Shown here: in pieces, positions 52,277-63,023 of the stretch
Position numbering within the stretch: the stretch's first letter is position 1
Layout of the letters: the number at the start of each line of letters is the position of its first letter
Source of the DNA: Elizabethkingia miricola
GTDB lineage: Bacteria; Bacteroidota; Bacteroidia; Flavobacteriales; Weeksellaceae
Assembly (NCBI RefSeq): GCF_001675285.1
Contig: NZ_LSGQ01000001.1
Span: 62,001-126,000, forward strand
Length of the DNA: 64,000 nt
Direction of reading: 5' to 3'
Made by a program: the position numbers and the translations under genes
Notes under the pieces: model-generated
What the model saw: the letters and a program-made list of their open reading frames with translations, nothing else
What the model was told of the DNA's origin: nothing
Databases searched by the model: none

Positions 52277-53578
52277 ATGCAAACCTACATAAATCCACCA
52301 CTTTCCGAATGGAAAAATCTTATTCAGCGTCCTGTACAAAAGGCAGAAGACTTACAAAATATTGTATTGACTGTTTTTGAAGATATAAAAAATCAAAAGG
52401 ATAAGGCTCTTATTGATTATACTAAAAAATTCGATAAAGCAAATCTTACTGATATCAGAGTTTCATCTGATGAAATAAACGCTACAATAACGTCAGTTTC
52501 TGAAGAACTTAGACAAGCAATTCAAATGGCAGCCTCAAATATTGAGAAATTTCACGCTTCACAAAAAGAAAGTAAAAATATTATAGAAACTGCTGAAGGG
52601 GTAAATTGCTGGCGGGAGGCAAGACCAATTGAAAACGTAGGGATCTATATTCCCGGAGGAAGTGCTCCCCTGTTTTCAACTGTTCTTATGTTGGGAATAC
52701 CAGCCCAGTTGGCAGGGTGTAAAAACATTACTTTATGTACCCCTCCCGATAAAAATGGTAATATTGATCCGGCTATACTCTATACAGCTAATCTTATCGG
52801 GATAAAAAATATTTATAAGGCTGGTGGTATACAGGCTATAGGAGCAATGACTTTTGGTACCGAAACTATTGAAAAAGCAGATAAAATATTTGGTCCCGGA
52901 AACCAATATGTAACTGCAGCAAAACAAATTGCTCAAAACTTTGGCGTTGCAATAGATATGCCTGCCGGTCCAAGCGAAGTTCTGGTAATAGCCGATACTA
53001 CTGCTAACCCTGAATTTGTGGCTGCAGATTTACTTTCACAAGCAGAACACGGCGCCGATTCGCAGGTAATATTACTGACGACCGATGAAAATATTCTTCA
53101 GAAAACGCTGACGCAGATAGAGAGCCAGCTTACTCAATTGCCACGAAAGTCGATAGCATCTCAGGCTCTTCTGCAGAGTCGGGGCATCGTTTTAGGCAGT
53201 ATTGAAGAATGTATAGCATTTTCAAACCTCTATGCACCGGAACACTTAATTCTGGCTATTGAAAATACTGAAAATTATACTGATAAGATTACCTCTGCAG
53301 GATCTGTATTTCTGGGCAACTTCTCGTGCGAAAGTGCCGGTGATTATGCATCAGGAACTAACCATACTCTACCCACCAACGGATATGCCCGAAATTACAG
53401 TGGTGTATCTCTTGATAGTTTTGTTAAAAAAATTACATTTCAAAAAGTTACCGAAAAAGGGATTCAAAATATCGGACCAGGTATTGAAAAGATGGCCGAA
53501 GCAGAAGAGCTTTTTGCACATAAAAATGCTGTCTCTGTTCGCCTGAAATCGCTTAATTCCCAAAACAACACACTATAA
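52277..53578 (+). CDS. hisD: Histidinol dehydrogenase
   Basis: 433 residues, usual length. NAD and zinc motifs: KIFGPGNQYVTAAKQIA, MPAGPSEVLVIAD, SQAEHGADSQVILLT (Gln and His zinc ligands) and GTNHTLPT. It oxidises histidinol to histidine in two steps at the end of the pathway. Starts 97 bases after hisG, a gap that contains AAGTACGAAGTTAGAAGT repeat words. hisC begins 3 bases after its stop. Confidence 0.96.
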   Translation: MQTYINPPLSEWKNLIQRPVQKAEDLQNIVLTVFEDIKNQKDKALIDYTKKFDKANLTDIRVSSDEINATITSVSEELRQAIQMAASNIEKFHASQKESKNIIETAEGVNCWREARPIENVGIYIPGGSAPLFSTVLMLGIPAQLAGCKNITLCTPPDKNGNIDPAILYTANLIGIKNIYKAGGIQAIGAMTFGTETIEKADKIFGPGNQYVTAAKQIAQNFGVAIDMPAGPSEVLVIADTTANPEFVAADLLSQAEHGADSQVILLTTDENILQKTLTQIESQLTQLPRKSIASQALLQSRGIVLGSIEECIAFSNLYAPEHLILAIENTENYTDKITSAGSVFLGNFSCESAGDYASGTNHTLPTNGYARNYSGVSLDSFVKKITFQKVTEKGIQNIGPGIEKMAEAEELFAHKNAVSVRLKSLNSQNNTL

Positions 53579-53581
53579 AAG

Positions 53582-54616
53582 ATGAAAAATTTTAATTTAG
53601 AAAATCTGGTTCGTCCCAACATCCTGAAATTAAAACCTTATTCTTCTGCCAGAGATGAATACAAAGGAAGTACAGGTGTATTTCTGGATGCCAACGAAAA
53701 CCCTTTCGGTACTCTCAATCGCTACCCCGACCCTTATCAGAAGGAAGTAAAAGAAAAGTTAAGTGCTTTAAAAAGCATTCCTGTAACACAAATATTTTTG
53801 GGTAACGGTAGTGATGAAGTCATAGATCTGGTGTTCAGAATTTTCTGTACACCAGGCCGTGACAAAGCTTTAGTATTTACACCTACTTATGGGATGTATG
53901 AAGTTTCAGCAAATATTAACGATACTGAACTTTTGCAACTGCCTCTTAACAGCGATTTTCAAATTGATAAAGAATCTATTCTCCCCTTTCTGACAGATGA
54001 AAATCTAAAACTTATTTTTATATGTTCTCCTAACAATCCTACAGGTAACAGCATAGAAAATGTAGATTTCATTCTGGAAAATTTCAACGGAATTGCATTC
54101 GTGGACGAAGCTTACATTGACTTTAGCGCTCAAAAGAGTTGGGCCGAAAAACTAAGCCAATATCCAAATCTTATCATTAGCCAGACTTTCAGCAAAGCCC
54201 GTGGATTGGCAGCTGTACGTGTTGGCATTGCTTACAGTTCCCCAGAGATTATTGCATTATTCAATAAAACAAAACCTCCGTACAACGTAAGCCAGCTTAA
54301 TCAGGAAGCTGCTTTAATAGCCTTGTTAGATGATAAAAGGTACCAATCTGAAATAAAAACTATTCTCGGAGAAAAAGAACGCCTGGAGAAAGAACTTCTT
54401 CAATTATCGGTTATCAAAAAAATCTATCCGTCTGATGCCAATTTTATTTTAGTTGAAGTGAATGATGCTGATGGAATTTACAATAATTTAGTTCAGCAAA
54501 AAATTATTACCAGAAACCGAAATAGTGTAATAGCCAGTTGCATAAGAATTACCATAGGAACAACAGAAGAAAATAACCAGCTGATTGCAGCCTTAAAAGC
54601 TTATAAAATTAGCTAA
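53582..54616 (+). CDS. hisC: Histidinol-phosphate aminotransferase
   Basis: 344 residues, fold type I PLP enzyme. LDANENPFG is the HisC start motif, SPNNPTGNS binds the cofactor region, and SQTFSKARGLAAVRVG holds the Schiff-base Lys (SKARG). It transfers an amino group from glutamate to imidazole acetol phosphate. The next his gene, hisB, is 540 bases away because of an inserted cassette. Confidence 0.96.
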   Translation: MKNFNLENLVRPNILKLKPYSSARDEYKGSTGVFLDANENPFGTLNRYPDPYQKEVKEKLSALKSIPVTQIFLGNGSDEVIDLVFRIFCTPGRDKALVFTPTYGMYEVSANINDTELLQLPLNSDFQIDKESILPFLTDENLKLIFICSPNNPTGNSIENVDFILENFNGIAFVDEAYIDFSAQKSWAEKLSQYPNLIISQTFSKARGLAAVRVGIAYSSPEIIALFNKTKPPYNVSQLNQEAALIALLDDKRYQSEIKTILGEKERLEKELLQLSVIKKIYPSDANFILVEVNDADGIYNNLVQQKIITRNRNSVIASCIRITIGTTEENNQLIAALKAYKIS

Positions 54617-54637
54617 GTGTAATAAAGTGTCAAGGTA

Positions 54638-55150
54638 TAAGGCTTTTAGTTATAAGGATAATTAAAATAGAGAATAGTTAAATTTAAAAACTGATCATAA
54701 ATTAAAACCTTTAGAATTAAAATATTATAACCAAAAACACACAAAATTATGAACACATTTCAAAATCTTATTGTATGGCAAAAATCACATGAATTGGTAT
54801 TAAAAATCTATGAAGCCACTAAAAATTTTCCTAAAGAAGAAATATATGGAATTACCAATCAAATAAGAAGAGCATCCTACTCTATTCCAGCAAATATAGC
54901 AGAGGGCAGAAAGAAGAAAACCCAAAAACATAAAATAAGTTTTCTTTCCCATTCGGAAGGCTCATTGGAAGAAGTAAAATATTTTTTAATTCTCTCGAAA
55001 GACCTTCGATATATTAGTAATGAAATATTTTTACAATTATTTAATTGTGCTGAGGAAATCGGAAAACTTATCAGTGGATATGAAAAATTTTTAAAGCAAA
55101 ACAATAAACCCAACCCCTTATAACTAATAATCTTATAACTTATAGCCTTA
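54638..55150. mobile_element. Inverted-repeat-flanked cassette with a four-helix-bundle gene
   Basis: TAAGGCTTTTAGTTATAAG (54638-54656) and CTTATAACTTATAGCCTTA (55132-55150) are inverted copies, 17 of 19 positions. They frame a 513-base stretch with a single gene (54749-55123). The right end lies 6 bases before the hisB ATG. This is the layout of the intervening-sequence (IVS) element found in 23S rRNA genes, here in a protein-coding operon. No transposase is present, so the way of moving is unknown. Confidence 0.55.
54749..55123 (+). CDS. Four-helix-bundle protein (23S rRNA IVS/S23 type)
   Basis: 124 residues, cytosolic, strongly basic at its ends. FQNLIVWQKSHELVLKIYE, then FPKEEIYGITNQIRRASYSIPANIAEG and a third segment around FLSHSEGSLEEVKYFLIL are the marks of the family PF05635, named after proteins encoded in 23S intervening sequences and related to the Avd subunit of diversity-generating retroelements. 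No reverse transcriptase is near, so this is not a DGR. Function unknown. It interrupts the his operon between hisC and hisB. Confidence 0.9.
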   Translation: MNTFQNLIVWQKSHELVLKIYEATKNFPKEEIYGITNQIRRASYSIPANIAEGRKKKTQKHKISFLSHSEGSLEEVKYFLILSKDLRYISNEIFLQLFNCAEEIGKLISGYEKFLKQNNKPNPL

Positions 55151-55156
55151 GAAAAA

Positions 55157-56290
55157 ATGAAAAAAGTCCTATTTATAGACCGTGACGGAACTTTGGTGTT
55201 AGAACCGGAAGATTATCAGGTAGACAGCTTTACCAAATTAGAATTCTACCCAGAAGTATTTCAATATCTTTCAAAAATTGCAAAGGAACTCGATTATGAA
55301 TTGGTAATGGTAACTAACCAGGACGGATTAGGTACTGATGTTCACCCTGAAGAAAACTTCTGGCCGGTACACCAGTTTATTATTAAAGCGCTTGAAAATG
55401 AAGACATTTATTTTTCTGAAGTACTTATTGATAAAACCTTTCCTTCTGAAAATGCTCCTACCCGAAAGCCTAATACCGGGTTACTTACCCGTTATATCAA
55501 TAATCCTGAATACGATTTACAAAACTCATATGTAATCGGGGATAGAATCACGGATGTAAAGCTGGCAAAAAACTTAGATTCAAAGGGGATTTTTATTGCT
55601 AATGATGAAAATCTTGGAGCTGAAGAAATATCAAAAGAAGAAAGCCTTGAACAATATATTGCTCTAAAAACAACTTCATGGAAAGCTATCTACGAATTCC
55701 TGAAGCTGGAATCCCGTACAGCCTCGGTTGAAAGAAATACAAATGAAACAAAAATTAAAATTAAGCTAAATCTGGATGGTACCGGAAAATCCAATATACA
55801 AACAGGACTTGGATTCTTTGACCATATGCTGGATCAGATTGCCCGCCACGGACAAATGGATTTAGACATAAAAGTCAGTGGTGATCTGGAAGTAGATGAG
55901 CACCATACTATAGAAGATACCGCTATTGCATTAGGTGAAGTATTTTCTACAGCTTTGGGTAATAAATTAGGAATCGAACGTTATGGCTTTACCCTGCCTA
56001 TGGACGACTGCCTGGCACAGGTAGCTATAGATTTTGGAGGAAGAAACTGGCTGGTATGGGATGCTGATTTTAAAAGAGAAAAAATAGGAGAAATGCCTAC
56101 AGAAATGTTTTATCATTTCTTCAAATCTTTTACCGACGGAGCTAGAGCCAATCTAAACATTCAATCGGAAGGACAAAATGAGCACCACAAAATAGAAGCT
56201 ATTTTTAAAGCTTTTGCTAAAGCTATAAAATCTGCTGTAAAACGTGATCCAGAAAAAATGATACTTCCCTCTACCAAAGGAATGTTATAA
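55157..56290 (+). CDS. hisB: Bifunctional histidinol-phosphatase/imidazoleglycerol-phosphate dehydratase
   Basis: 377 residues, fusion of two enzymes. N-terminal HAD phosphatase: FIDRDGTLV (D8, D10) and [14 protein letters not shown]-terminal IGPD from about 180: [32 protein letters not shown] and a second histidine cluster in [15 protein letters not shown], all manganese ligands. The fused form is known from gamma-proteobacteria and Bacteroidota. It makes steps 7 and 9 of the pathway. Confidence 0.96.
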   Translation: MKKVLFIDRDGTLVLEPEDYQVDSFTKLEFYPEVFQYLSKIAKELDYELVMVTNQDGLGTDVHPEENFWPVHQFIIKALENEDIYFSEVLIDKTFPSENAPTRKPNTGLLTRYINNPEYDLQNSYVIGDRITDVKLAKNLDSKGIFIANDENLGAEEISKEESLEQYIALKTTSWKAIYEFLKLESRTASVERNTNETKIKIKLNLDGTGKSNIQTGLGFFDHMLDQIARHGQMDLDIKVSGDLEVDEHHTIEDTAIALGEVFSTALGNKLGIERYGFTLPMDDCLAQVAIDFGGRNWLVWDADFKREKIGEMPTEMFYHFFKSFTDGARANLNIQSEGQNEHHKIEAIFKAFAKAIKSAVKRDPEKMILPSTKGML

Positions 56291-56302
56291 AATTAGGAGT
56301 AA

Positions 56303-56333
56303 GCCTTGTCAAGGTTTAAAACCTTGACAAGGC
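56303..56333. repeat. Palindrome between hisB and hisH
   Basis: GCCTTGTCAAGGTTT (56303-56317) / AAACCTTGACAAGGC (56319-56333), 15-bp perfect arms with a one-base centre. Same GGTTT/AAACC core as the palindromes at 16437 and 21775. Lying inside an operon it might attenuate or stabilise the mRNA. It is followed by GTACTTCTAACTT repeat words. Confidence 0.6.
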
Positions 56334-56389
56334 TCATTAATCGACATTCGTACTTCTAACTTTTAACTTTATAATTCTAAATTAAAAAC

Positions 56390-56968
56390 ATGATTGCTAT
56401 TGTTAAATATAATGCCGGTAATGTAAAATCTGTCTATAACGCAGTAACCCGATTGGGTTATGACGCAGTGATTACAGACGATCCTGAGCTTCTGAAAAAT
56501 GCAGATAAAGTAATCTTTCCCGGGGTTGGGGAAGCCAGCTCGGCTATGAAGTATTTACAGGAAAGAGGACTGGATAAAATTATCATTAACCTGAAACAGC
56601 CTGTATTGGGAATATGCCTTGGTCAGCAACTGCTTTGCAGATATTCTGAAGAAGGCAGTGTAGATTGTTTGGGTATATTCGATGCCGGAGTCCGAAAATT
56701 TCCTGCTGAGGATATTGTCCCGCACATGGGCTGGAATACACTTACTGATCTGAATAGTACTATTTTCAATAGTATTGGAGAGAGTGAAGATGTTTACTAT
56801 GTACACGGCTATTATTGTGAACTTTCAGAAGATACAGCTGCTGTTACAAACTATATTTTGCCCTTTTCTGCGTCATTTCAGAAAGAAAATTTCTATGCGA
56901 CCCAATTTCACCCTGAAAAATCGGCATCAACAGGCGAAAAAATACTAAAGAATTTTCTAAGTTTATAA
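56390..56968 (+). CDS. hisH: Imidazole glycerol phosphate synthase glutaminase subunit
   Basis: 192 residues, class I glutamine amidotransferase. Nucleophile C76 in GICLGQQLLC, and the His-Glu pair in FHPEKSAS near the C-terminus. It hands ammonia to HisF, whose gene lies 4.7 kb downstream after two unrelated genes. The protease gene starts 15 bases after its stop. Confidence 0.95.
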   Translation: MIAIVKYNAGNVKSVYNAVTRLGYDAVITDDPELLKNADKVIFPGVGEASSAMKYLQERGLDKIIINLKQPVLGICLGQQLLCRYSEEGSVDCLGIFDAGVRKFPAEDIVPHMGWNTLTDLNSTIFNSIGESEDVYYVHGYYCELSEDTAAVTNYILPFSASFQKENFYATQFHPEKSASTGEKILKNFLSL

Positions 56969-56983
56969 AAAAATTAACTGTAT

Positions 56984-59900
56984 ATGAAAAAACTTTATGT
57001 TTCACTATTAACTGCCTTTACAATTCTTCAGGTTTCGGCACAGGATAAATCCTACTTTTTATCAAGCCCTTCGCTGAGTCCGGATGGGAAAACTGCTTAT
57101 TTTGCCTATGACGGAGATATATGGAAAGTAGATTCTAATGGTGGGAATGCATCGAGAATAACAGCCCTTGAGGGAGAAGAAATCAATCCACGTGTATCCC
57201 CGGATGGAAAATGGCTCGCATTCAGCTCCAATCAATATGGAAATTATGATGTCTATCTAATGCCGGTTGAGGGTGGAACTATAAAGCAATTAACCTTTCA
57301 CACAGGAAAAGATGAAGTAGAAAACTGGGGATGGGACAGTAAAACTATTTATTTTACTTCAAGCAGAAATAATAATTTCGGAAGCTTTAAAACGACTATA
57401 GAAGGGAAAACTCCACAAAAGCTTTTCAACAACTATTTTAATAATACTAATGGACTGGCAGAAACTCCTGCGGGGGAATATCTGTTTACAAGTTCTATGG
57501 AAAGTGCAAATCAGACTTACCGCAAACGTTACAAAGGAGAAAACAATCCCGATATTCTGGGCTATAATCCGAAGGCCAATACTTTTAAACAATACACCAA
57601 TTACGAAGGAAAAGATTTCAATCCAAGTGTAGATAAAAATGGTATTATTTATTTTATTTCAGACGAAAATAATAACGAATACAATCTTTATAAAATAGAG
57701 AATGGCAAAAAAACAGCATTAACACAATTTGATACTTCTATCAAAAAACCTTTTGTTGCAGCAAACGGATCTAAAGTAATCTTTGAAAAAGACTATCAGC
57801 TTTACATATATGATGTAGCTTCAAAAAACACAAAACTGCTGAATGCCAGTCTGAATACGAATAAGACACTGGAAAAAGAGCAGAACTTTAGTGTGGACAA
57901 TACTATTTCCTATTACGATGTATCACCAGACGGTAAAAAAATGGCTTTTGTAAGCCGTGGAGTACTGTTTGTTTCAGATGTTGAAGGAAAATTCACACAA
58001 CAGGTTTCTGACGGTAAAGAACGTGTAATGGAAGTAAAATGGTTAAAAGATAACCGTACATTACTTTTCAGTCAGACCGATAAAGGCTATCAGAACTGGT
58101 TCACAATTTCTGCAGACGGGAAAGGACAACTAAAACAATTAACACACGATGCCCGCAATAACCGCAGTATCACACTTAATAATGATCTTTCAAAAGCTGT
58201 TTATTTGAGTGGCCGTGATGAAGTCAGATTATTGGATTTAAAAACCTTTACTTCCAATACTATTGTAAAAGATGAGATTTGGGCATTCCAAAATTCAAGA
58301 CCATCTTTTTCACCGAATAATGAATATGTATTATTCTCTGCAAAAAGAAATTTTGAACTGGACATCTTTGTCTACAACATTAAGAAAGGCCAAACTATAA
58401 ACCTTACCAATACCGGAGTCTCCGAGGAAGATCCTTATTGGTCTCCAAATGGGAAATATATCTACTTTGCAAGTGACAGAACCAACCCATCCTACCCTTT
58501 AGGTATGCAAAAATCCAATATTTACCGTATGGCTCTGGACTGGTTCGACGAACCTTATAAGTCTGAAAAGTTTGATAAACTATTTACAGAGGAAGCAAAA
58601 GAAACTAAACCTGCAGACACTGCAAAGGATACAAAAAACAGTAAGGATAAAAAGTCTAAAGAAACTAAAAAAGAAGAAGTTACTGACAAAAAAGAAGAGA
58701 AAGAGCCCGTAATTAAGGAATTAAAAGTTAACCCAGAATATGCTCTGGAAAGAATTGAACTGGTAACTGACAGATATGGATATCAGGAAGATCCAACAGT
58801 TTTTGCTGATGATAAAAAAGAAATTCTGTTGTATAATTCCAATCAGGACAACGGAAAAAGGCAACTTTATAAAAAGGTTTTCACTGATTTCGAACCTGCA
58901 AAATCCGAGAAGGTATTTGATAAAGCAGCCTATTATATCACAAAAAATAATAAAAATCTTTTTGCGCTAATAGAGGGCAATATTTATAAAATGTCTTTAG
59001 CGGCTTTAAAACCTGAAAAAGTAAACATCCAGTATACCTTCAATAAAGACCTGGCTTCCGAATTTACCCAGATGTATGATGAAACCTGGACAGGCGTTGA
59101 AGAGAACTTCTATGATGAGAAATTCCACGGCATTAACTGGAAAGCCAAAAAGGAGCAATATGCTAAGTATGTTCCGTATGTAAACAACAGAAATGATCTG
59201 AGAATTTTGCTGAACGATCTTTTGGGAGAACTAAACTCCTCACATACCGGATTCTCTTCAGTCGGAAAAGAAGAAACCAAACAACTAAACTACTTTACAA
59301 ACGAAACAGGAATTATCTTCAAGAAAGATCAGCCTTATACAGTAGAAAGTATTGTACGGAAATCGCCGGCATTTCTGTCCGGAGTGGACATTAAGCCGGG
59401 AGATCAGTTAGTAACTGTAAATGGCAAAAATATCGATACCCGTGAAAACCGTGAGTCTTATTTTGCTACTCCTAAAAAATTGGATGAATTAGTTCTTATT
59501 TTCAACCGTGGTGGAAAAAATATCACAACAAAAGTACACCCTGTTTCGAATATGGAGCTAAAAGGCTTGCTTTATGATGACTGGATTTTCACCAACCGTC
59601 AGCGTGTTAACCAGCTTAGTAACAATCGTATTGCTTATTCGTACATGAAAAATATGTCTACAGATGAGCTGGATCGCTTCCTACTGGATATGGTAGAACA
59701 GGAGAACAGAAAAGATGCTGTCATTCTCGATTTGCGATATAACACAGGTGGAAATGTTCATGATAAAGTACTAAACTTCTTATCACAGAAACCTTACCTG
59801 CAGTGGAAATACCGGGAAGGAAAAATGACAACACAGCCAAACTTTGCTCCTTCCGGGAAGCCTATAGTAGTGTTAATTAATGAAAGTTCTTTAAGTGATG

Positions 59901-60181
59901 CAGAGATGACAGCAGCAGGATTTAAAGCCTTGAAACTTGGAAAAATTATAGGACAGGATACTTACCGATGGATCATCTTTACTTCAGGAAAAGGTCTTGT
60001 AGACGGATCTTCTTACAGACTACCTTCCTGGGGAACTTATACACTGGACGGACAGAATCTGGAAAAGACTGGTGTAAAACCAGACATTTATATTAAAAAC
60101 ACCTTTATGGACCGACTACAGGGGAATGATCCACAACTGGACCGGGCCATTCAGGAAATATTAAAAGATTTAAAAAAATAA
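56984..60181 (+). CDS. Tricorn-like S41 family protease, secreted
   Basis: 1065 residues with a signal peptide (cleavage near LQVSAQ). Domain order: PD40/WD40-like beta-propeller repeats over about 25-520 ([26 protein letters not shown], then [12 protein letters not shown]); a charged linker near 545-575 rich in Lys and Glu; a tricorn C1-like helical domain (about 690-770); a PDZ domain (about 775-860); and an S41 catalytic domain with LDLRYNTGG and the nucleophile S971 in SLSDAEM. Tricorn is a large peptidase that degrades short peptides. Its stop is one base from hisA. Confidence 0.9.
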   Translation: MKKLYVSLLTAFTILQVSAQDKSYFLSSPSLSPDGKTAYFAYDGDIWKVDSNGGNASRITALEGEEINPRVSPDGKWLAFSSNQYGNYDVYLMPVEGGTIKQLTFHTGKDEVENWGWDSKTIYFTSSRNNNFGSFKTTIEGKTPQKLFNNYFNNTNGLAETPAGEYLFTSSMESANQTYRKRYKGENNPDILGYNPKANTFKQYTNYEGKDFNPSVDKNGIIYFISDENNNEYNLYKIENGKKTALTQFDTSIKKPFVAANGSKVIFEKDYQLYIYDVASKNTKLLNASLNTNKTLEKEQNFSVDNTISYYDVSPDGKKMAFVSRGVLFVSDVEGKFTQQVSDGKERVMEVKWLKDNRTLLFSQTDKGYQNWFTISADGKGQLKQLTHDARNNRSITLNNDLSKAVYLSGRDEVRLLDLKTFTSNTIVKDEIWAFQNSRPSFSPNNEYVLFSAKRNFELDIFVYNIKKGQTINLTNTGVSEEDPYWSPNGKYIYFASDRTNPSYPLGMQKSNIYRMALDWFDEPYKSEKFDKLFTEEAKETKPADTAKDTKNSKDKKSKETKKEEVTDKKEEKEPVIKELKVNPEYALERIELVTDRYGYQEDPTVFADDKKEILLYNSNQDNGKRQLYKKVFTDFEPAKSEKVFDKAAYYITKNNKNLFALIEGNIYKMSLAALKPEKVNIQYTFNKDLASEFTQMYDETWTGVEENFYDEKFHGINWKAKKEQYAKYVPYVNNRNDLRILLNDLLGELNSSHTGFSSVGKEETKQLNYFTNETGIIFKKDQPYTVESIVRKSPAFLSGVDIKPGDQLVTVNGKNIDTRENRESYFATPKKLDELVLIFNRGGKNITTKVHPVSNMELKGLLYDDWIFTNRQRVNQLSNNRIAYSYMKNMSTDELDRFLLDMVEQENRKDAVILDLRYNTGGNVHDKVLNFLSQKPYLQWKYREGKMTTQPNFAPSGKPIVVLINESSLSDAEMTAAGFKALKLGKIIGQDTYRWIIFTSGKGLVDGSSYRLPSWGTYTLDGQNLEKTGVKPDIYIKNTFMDRLQGNDPQLDRAIQEILKDLKK

Positions 60182-60182
60182 A

Positions 60183-60899
60183 ATGCGAATAATCCCGGCT
60201 ATAGATATTATTGAAGGAAAATGTGTACGCCTGTCACAGGGAGATTATGACACCAAGAAAATTTATAATGAAAATCCTCTGGAAGTAGGCAAAGAGTTTG
60301 AAGACTATGGAATCCGTTATCTGCATCTTGTGGATCTGGATGGTGCAAAATCCAAACAGATTATCAACTACAGAACACTGGAAGAATTAGCTTCAAAGAC
60401 TTCATTACAGATTGATTTTGGTGGTGGTATCAAGTCTCAAAAAGATATTGACATTGCCTTTGAATGCGGTGCCAAGCAAATTACTGGTGGAAGTATAGCT
60501 GTACAGGAGCCTGAAATTTTCACTAAATGGATTGAGGTTTATGGGTCAGAGAAAATAATTTTGGGGGCTGACTGTAAAAACCGAAAAATTGCTACCCATG
60601 GCTGGCTGGAATCCTCAGAACTGGATGTTATAGATTTTATCCGGGATTATAAGCAAAAAGGTATTTCTTACGTTATATGTACAGATATTGCAAAAGACGG
60701 TATGCTGGAAGGAACCTCCAATGAGTTGTATAAAGAAATACTGACGAACACTGCTGTAAAACTTATTGCTTCCGGTGGAGTTTCCAATATAGAAGATCTG
60801 CATCTTCTTAAAGAAATAGGTTGTGAGGGGGCTATTCTCGGAAAAGCCATTTATGAGGGAAGAATAAAACTAAAAGAACTTCGTGAATTAATTTCATAA
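60183..60899 (+). CDS. hisA: Phosphoribosylformimino-5-aminoimidazole carboxamide ribotide isomerase
   Basis: 238 residues, TIM barrel. [13 protein letters not shown] holds the first catalytic Asp, IDFGGGIKS a phosphate-binding loop, and [15 protein letters not shown] the second Asp; [11 protein letters not shown] closes the phosphate site. It performs the Amadori isomerisation before HisF. Stop to start distance from the protease gene is one base, so both are on one mRNA. Confidence 0.96.
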   Translation: MRIIPAIDIIEGKCVRLSQGDYDTKKIYNENPLEVGKEFEDYGIRYLHLVDLDGAKSKQIINYRTLEELASKTSLQIDFGGGIKSQKDIDIAFECGAKQITGGSIAVQEPEIFTKWIEVYGSEKIILGADCKNRKIATHGWLESSELDVIDFIRDYKQKGISYVICTDIAKDGMLEGTSNELYKEILTNTAVKLIASGGVSNIEDLHLLKEIGCEGAILGKAIYEGRIKLKELRELIS

Positions 60900-60919
60900 A
60901 TGAAGTATTGCAAATTTTA

Positions 60920-61585
60920 ATGAAACGGATGAAATATTTAAAACTGATAGGTATACTGCTGTTGTTTTCAGTAAAGCTAAAAGCTCAAACGGATGCCATT
61001 AATATTATTCAGAGACCAATAGAATTCAATCAGGAGCGTATTGACCTTAGTCTCGACTATATGCGCACCCATTATGGTATCGTACAGAAAACGCCAACAA
61101 TAAATCCTTTAATGATTGTACTTCATTATACGGAAGTTGGTACGTTGGAGCATAATATCCGGTATTTCAACAATACTTACCTCAACGGACGTAAAAACCT
61201 GTCTCGCGAAAGTGCACTGAATGTCTCTTCACAATTCATTATTGATCGTGATGGTAGTATTTACCAGTTAATGCCACCTACTCAGTTTGCAAGACATACC
61301 ATAGGACTTAACTATTGTGCTATAGGTATTGAGAATATCGGGGGCAGTAAACAGCCTCTAACAGAAGCACAGGTAGAAGCTAATGCAAAGCTGATCCGCT
61401 ACCTTACCAAAAAATACGCTATACAGTATCTTATTGGTCATTCTGAATATGGCATATTCCGGAATTCATCTCTATGGAAAGAGAAGAACCCGAATTATTT
61501 TACCGAAAAATATGATCCCGGAGCCAGTTTTATGCAAAAAGTAAGAGCCAAGATCCAGGATCTTCATTTGAAAAGTACCCCGTAA
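60920..61585 (+). CDS. N-acetylmuramoyl-L-alanine amidase (Amidase_2)
   Basis: 221 residues from the ATG at 60920; a second ATG at 60929 is equally good, and both give a signal peptide (YLKLIGILLLFSVKLKAQ). The zinc-amidase fold is seen in MIVLHYTEVGTLEHNI (first His), FARHTIGLNYCAIGIEN and YLIGHSEYGIF (third His). Such enzymes cut the bond between muramic acid and the peptide in cell wall. Its role in a histidine operon is not obvious; the gap to hisA is about 20 bases and to hisF 63 bases. Confidence 0.88.
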   Translation: MKRMKYLKLIGILLLFSVKLKAQTDAINIIQRPIEFNQERIDLSLDYMRTHYGIVQKTPTINPLMIVLHYTEVGTLEHNIRYFNNTYLNGRKNLSRESALNVSSQFIIDRDGSIYQLMPPTQFARHTIGLNYCAIGIENIGGSKQPLTEAQVEANAKLIRYLTKKYAIQYLIGHSEYGIFRNSSLWKEKNPNYFTEKYDPGASFMQKVRAKIQDLHLKSTP

Positions 61586-61648
61586 TAAAGGATTATAAAT
61601 ATTTAATAATCTGAGAAAAAGTAATAACATAAAGAGCTAACCAAAAAC

Positions 61649-62407
61649 ATGCTAAAAAAGAGAATCATACCCTGCCTGGATATAAAAGACGGAAGAACCG
61701 TAAAGGGCATTAACTTCGAGGGATTACGCGATGCCGGTGATCCGGTAGTATTGGCTCAGAAATATGTAGAAGAAGGAGCAGATGAACTTGTATTTCTGGA
61801 TATTTCTGCTACGCAGGAAAAGCGTAAAACATTGGCTGATTTAGTCGAGAGGATTGCGCAGGAGATTAATATTCCGTTTACTGTAGGTGGCGGTATCAAC
61901 TCCGTAGAAGATGCAGCAACTATTATAAAAGCAGGTGCCGATAAAATTTCCATAAACTCTTCAGCAGTTAAGAATCCGCAGCTGATCAGTGATCTCGCAG
62001 CTCGTTTTGGCAGTCAGTGTGTTGTTGTCGCCATAGATACCAAAAGTATGAATGGTACAGAAAAAGTATTTGTAAACGGTGGAAAAATAGAAACGGAGCT
62101 TGAAACCTTAATCTGGGCAAAAGAAGCTGAAAAATTGGGTGCAGGAGAAATCCTGTTAACGTCTATGAATGCTGATGGCACAAAAAATGGATTCGCACTG
62201 GATATAACACAACAGATTGCCCAGCTAGTCAATATTCCTGTAATTGCATCCGGAGGAGCCGGTAAAATGGAAGACTTTAAAGAAGTTTTTGAAAAGACTA
62301 AAGCCAGTGGTGCTTTAGCAGCGAGTATATTCCATTTTGGAGAAGTACCAATTCCACAACTTAAACAATATCTAACTCAACAAAACATTCCGGTAAGATG
62401 GAAATAG
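61649..62407 (+). CDS. hisF: Imidazole glycerol phosphate synthase cyclase subunit
   Basis: 252 residues, TIM barrel. [19 protein letters not shown] includes the first catalytic Asp, [12 protein letters not shown] a phosphate loop, and [15 protein letters not shown] the second Asp; [11 protein letters not shown] is the last phosphate loop. Works with HisH. The last ten bases overlap the start of hisIE. Confidence 0.96.
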   Translation: MLKKRIIPCLDIKDGRTVKGINFEGLRDAGDPVVLAQKYVEEGADELVFLDISATQEKRKTLADLVERIAQEINIPFTVGGGINSVEDAATIIKAGADKISINSSAVKNPQLISDLAARFGSQCVVVAIDTKSMNGTEKVFVNGGKIETELETLIWAKEAEKLGAGEILLTSMNADGTKNGFALDITQQIAQLVNIPVIASGGAGKMEDFKEVFEKTKASGALAASIFHFGEVPIPQLKQYLTQQNIPVRWK

Positions 62408-62985
62408 ATTTTAATAAAAACAAAGATGGTTTAGTTCCGGTTATTATCCAGAACTATCTGACCGAGCAGGTTCTTATGCTGGGTTATATGAATCCTGAAG
62501 CTTATAATAAAACCAAAGAAGAAGGAAAAGTCACCTTCTTTTCCCGCTCAAAAAACAGGTTATGGACAAAAGGAGAAACTTCCGGGAATTTTCTGGAAGT
62601 GAAAGAAATCTTATTGGATTGTGATCAGGATACTTTACTTATAAAAGTAAAGCCTAATGGCCCAACATGCCATACTGGTAGTGTATCATGTTTTGGGAGT
62701 CAGTCCCGAAAAGGATTTTTATACGAATTGCAACATGTAATTTCGGATAGAATAGATAACAATATTGAAAATTCTTATACCAATCAACTATACAAAAGGG
62801 GGATTAATAAAGTAGCTCAAAAAGTTGGTGAAGAAGCCGTGGAGGTCGTAATTGAAGCTAAAGACAATAACGACGATTTATTTAAAAATGAGTCAGCAGA
62901 TCTCCTCTATCACTATCTTATTCTATTAAAAGCCAAAGGTTTTACTCTGGAAGATATAGAAGCTGTCTTACGCGAAAGACATTAA
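62398..62985 (+). CDS. hisIE: Bifunctional phosphoribosyl-AMP cyclohydrolase/phosphoribosyl-ATP pyrophosphatase
   Basis: 195 residues. The N-terminal PRA-CH domain has [20 protein letters not shown] and the zinc site CDQDT plus CHTGSVSCF; the C-terminal PRA-PH domain has [18 protein letters not shown] and [13 protein letters not shown]. It carries out steps 2 and 3 of the pathway. Overlap of 10 bases with hisF, last gene of the operon, with a terminator right behind. Confidence 0.96.
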   Translation: MEIDFNKNKDGLVPVIIQNYLTEQVLMLGYMNPEAYNKTKEEGKVTFFSRSKNRLWTKGETSGNFLEVKEILLDCDQDTLLIKVKPNGPTCHTGSVSCFGSQSRKGFLYELQHVISDRIDNNIENSYTNQLYKRGINKVAQKVGEEAVEVVIEAKDNNDDLFKNESADLLYHYLILLKAKGFTLEDIEAVLRERH

Positions 62986-62992
62986 ATTTATA

Positions 62993-63023
62993 AAATAGCC
63001 GGAAGTAATATCCGGCTATTTTT
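62993..63023. terminator. Terminator of the his operon
   Basis: AAATAGCCGGA (62993-63003) / TCCGGCTATTT (63011-63021), T-run on the right. The convergent acetyltransferase gene ends in it, so it probably works both ways. Confidence 0.82.

Noticed and set aside
54638-55150. Diversity-generating retroelement, suggested by the Avd-like protein
   Set aside because: No reverse transcriptase, template repeat or variable repeat is visible in the neighbourhood.
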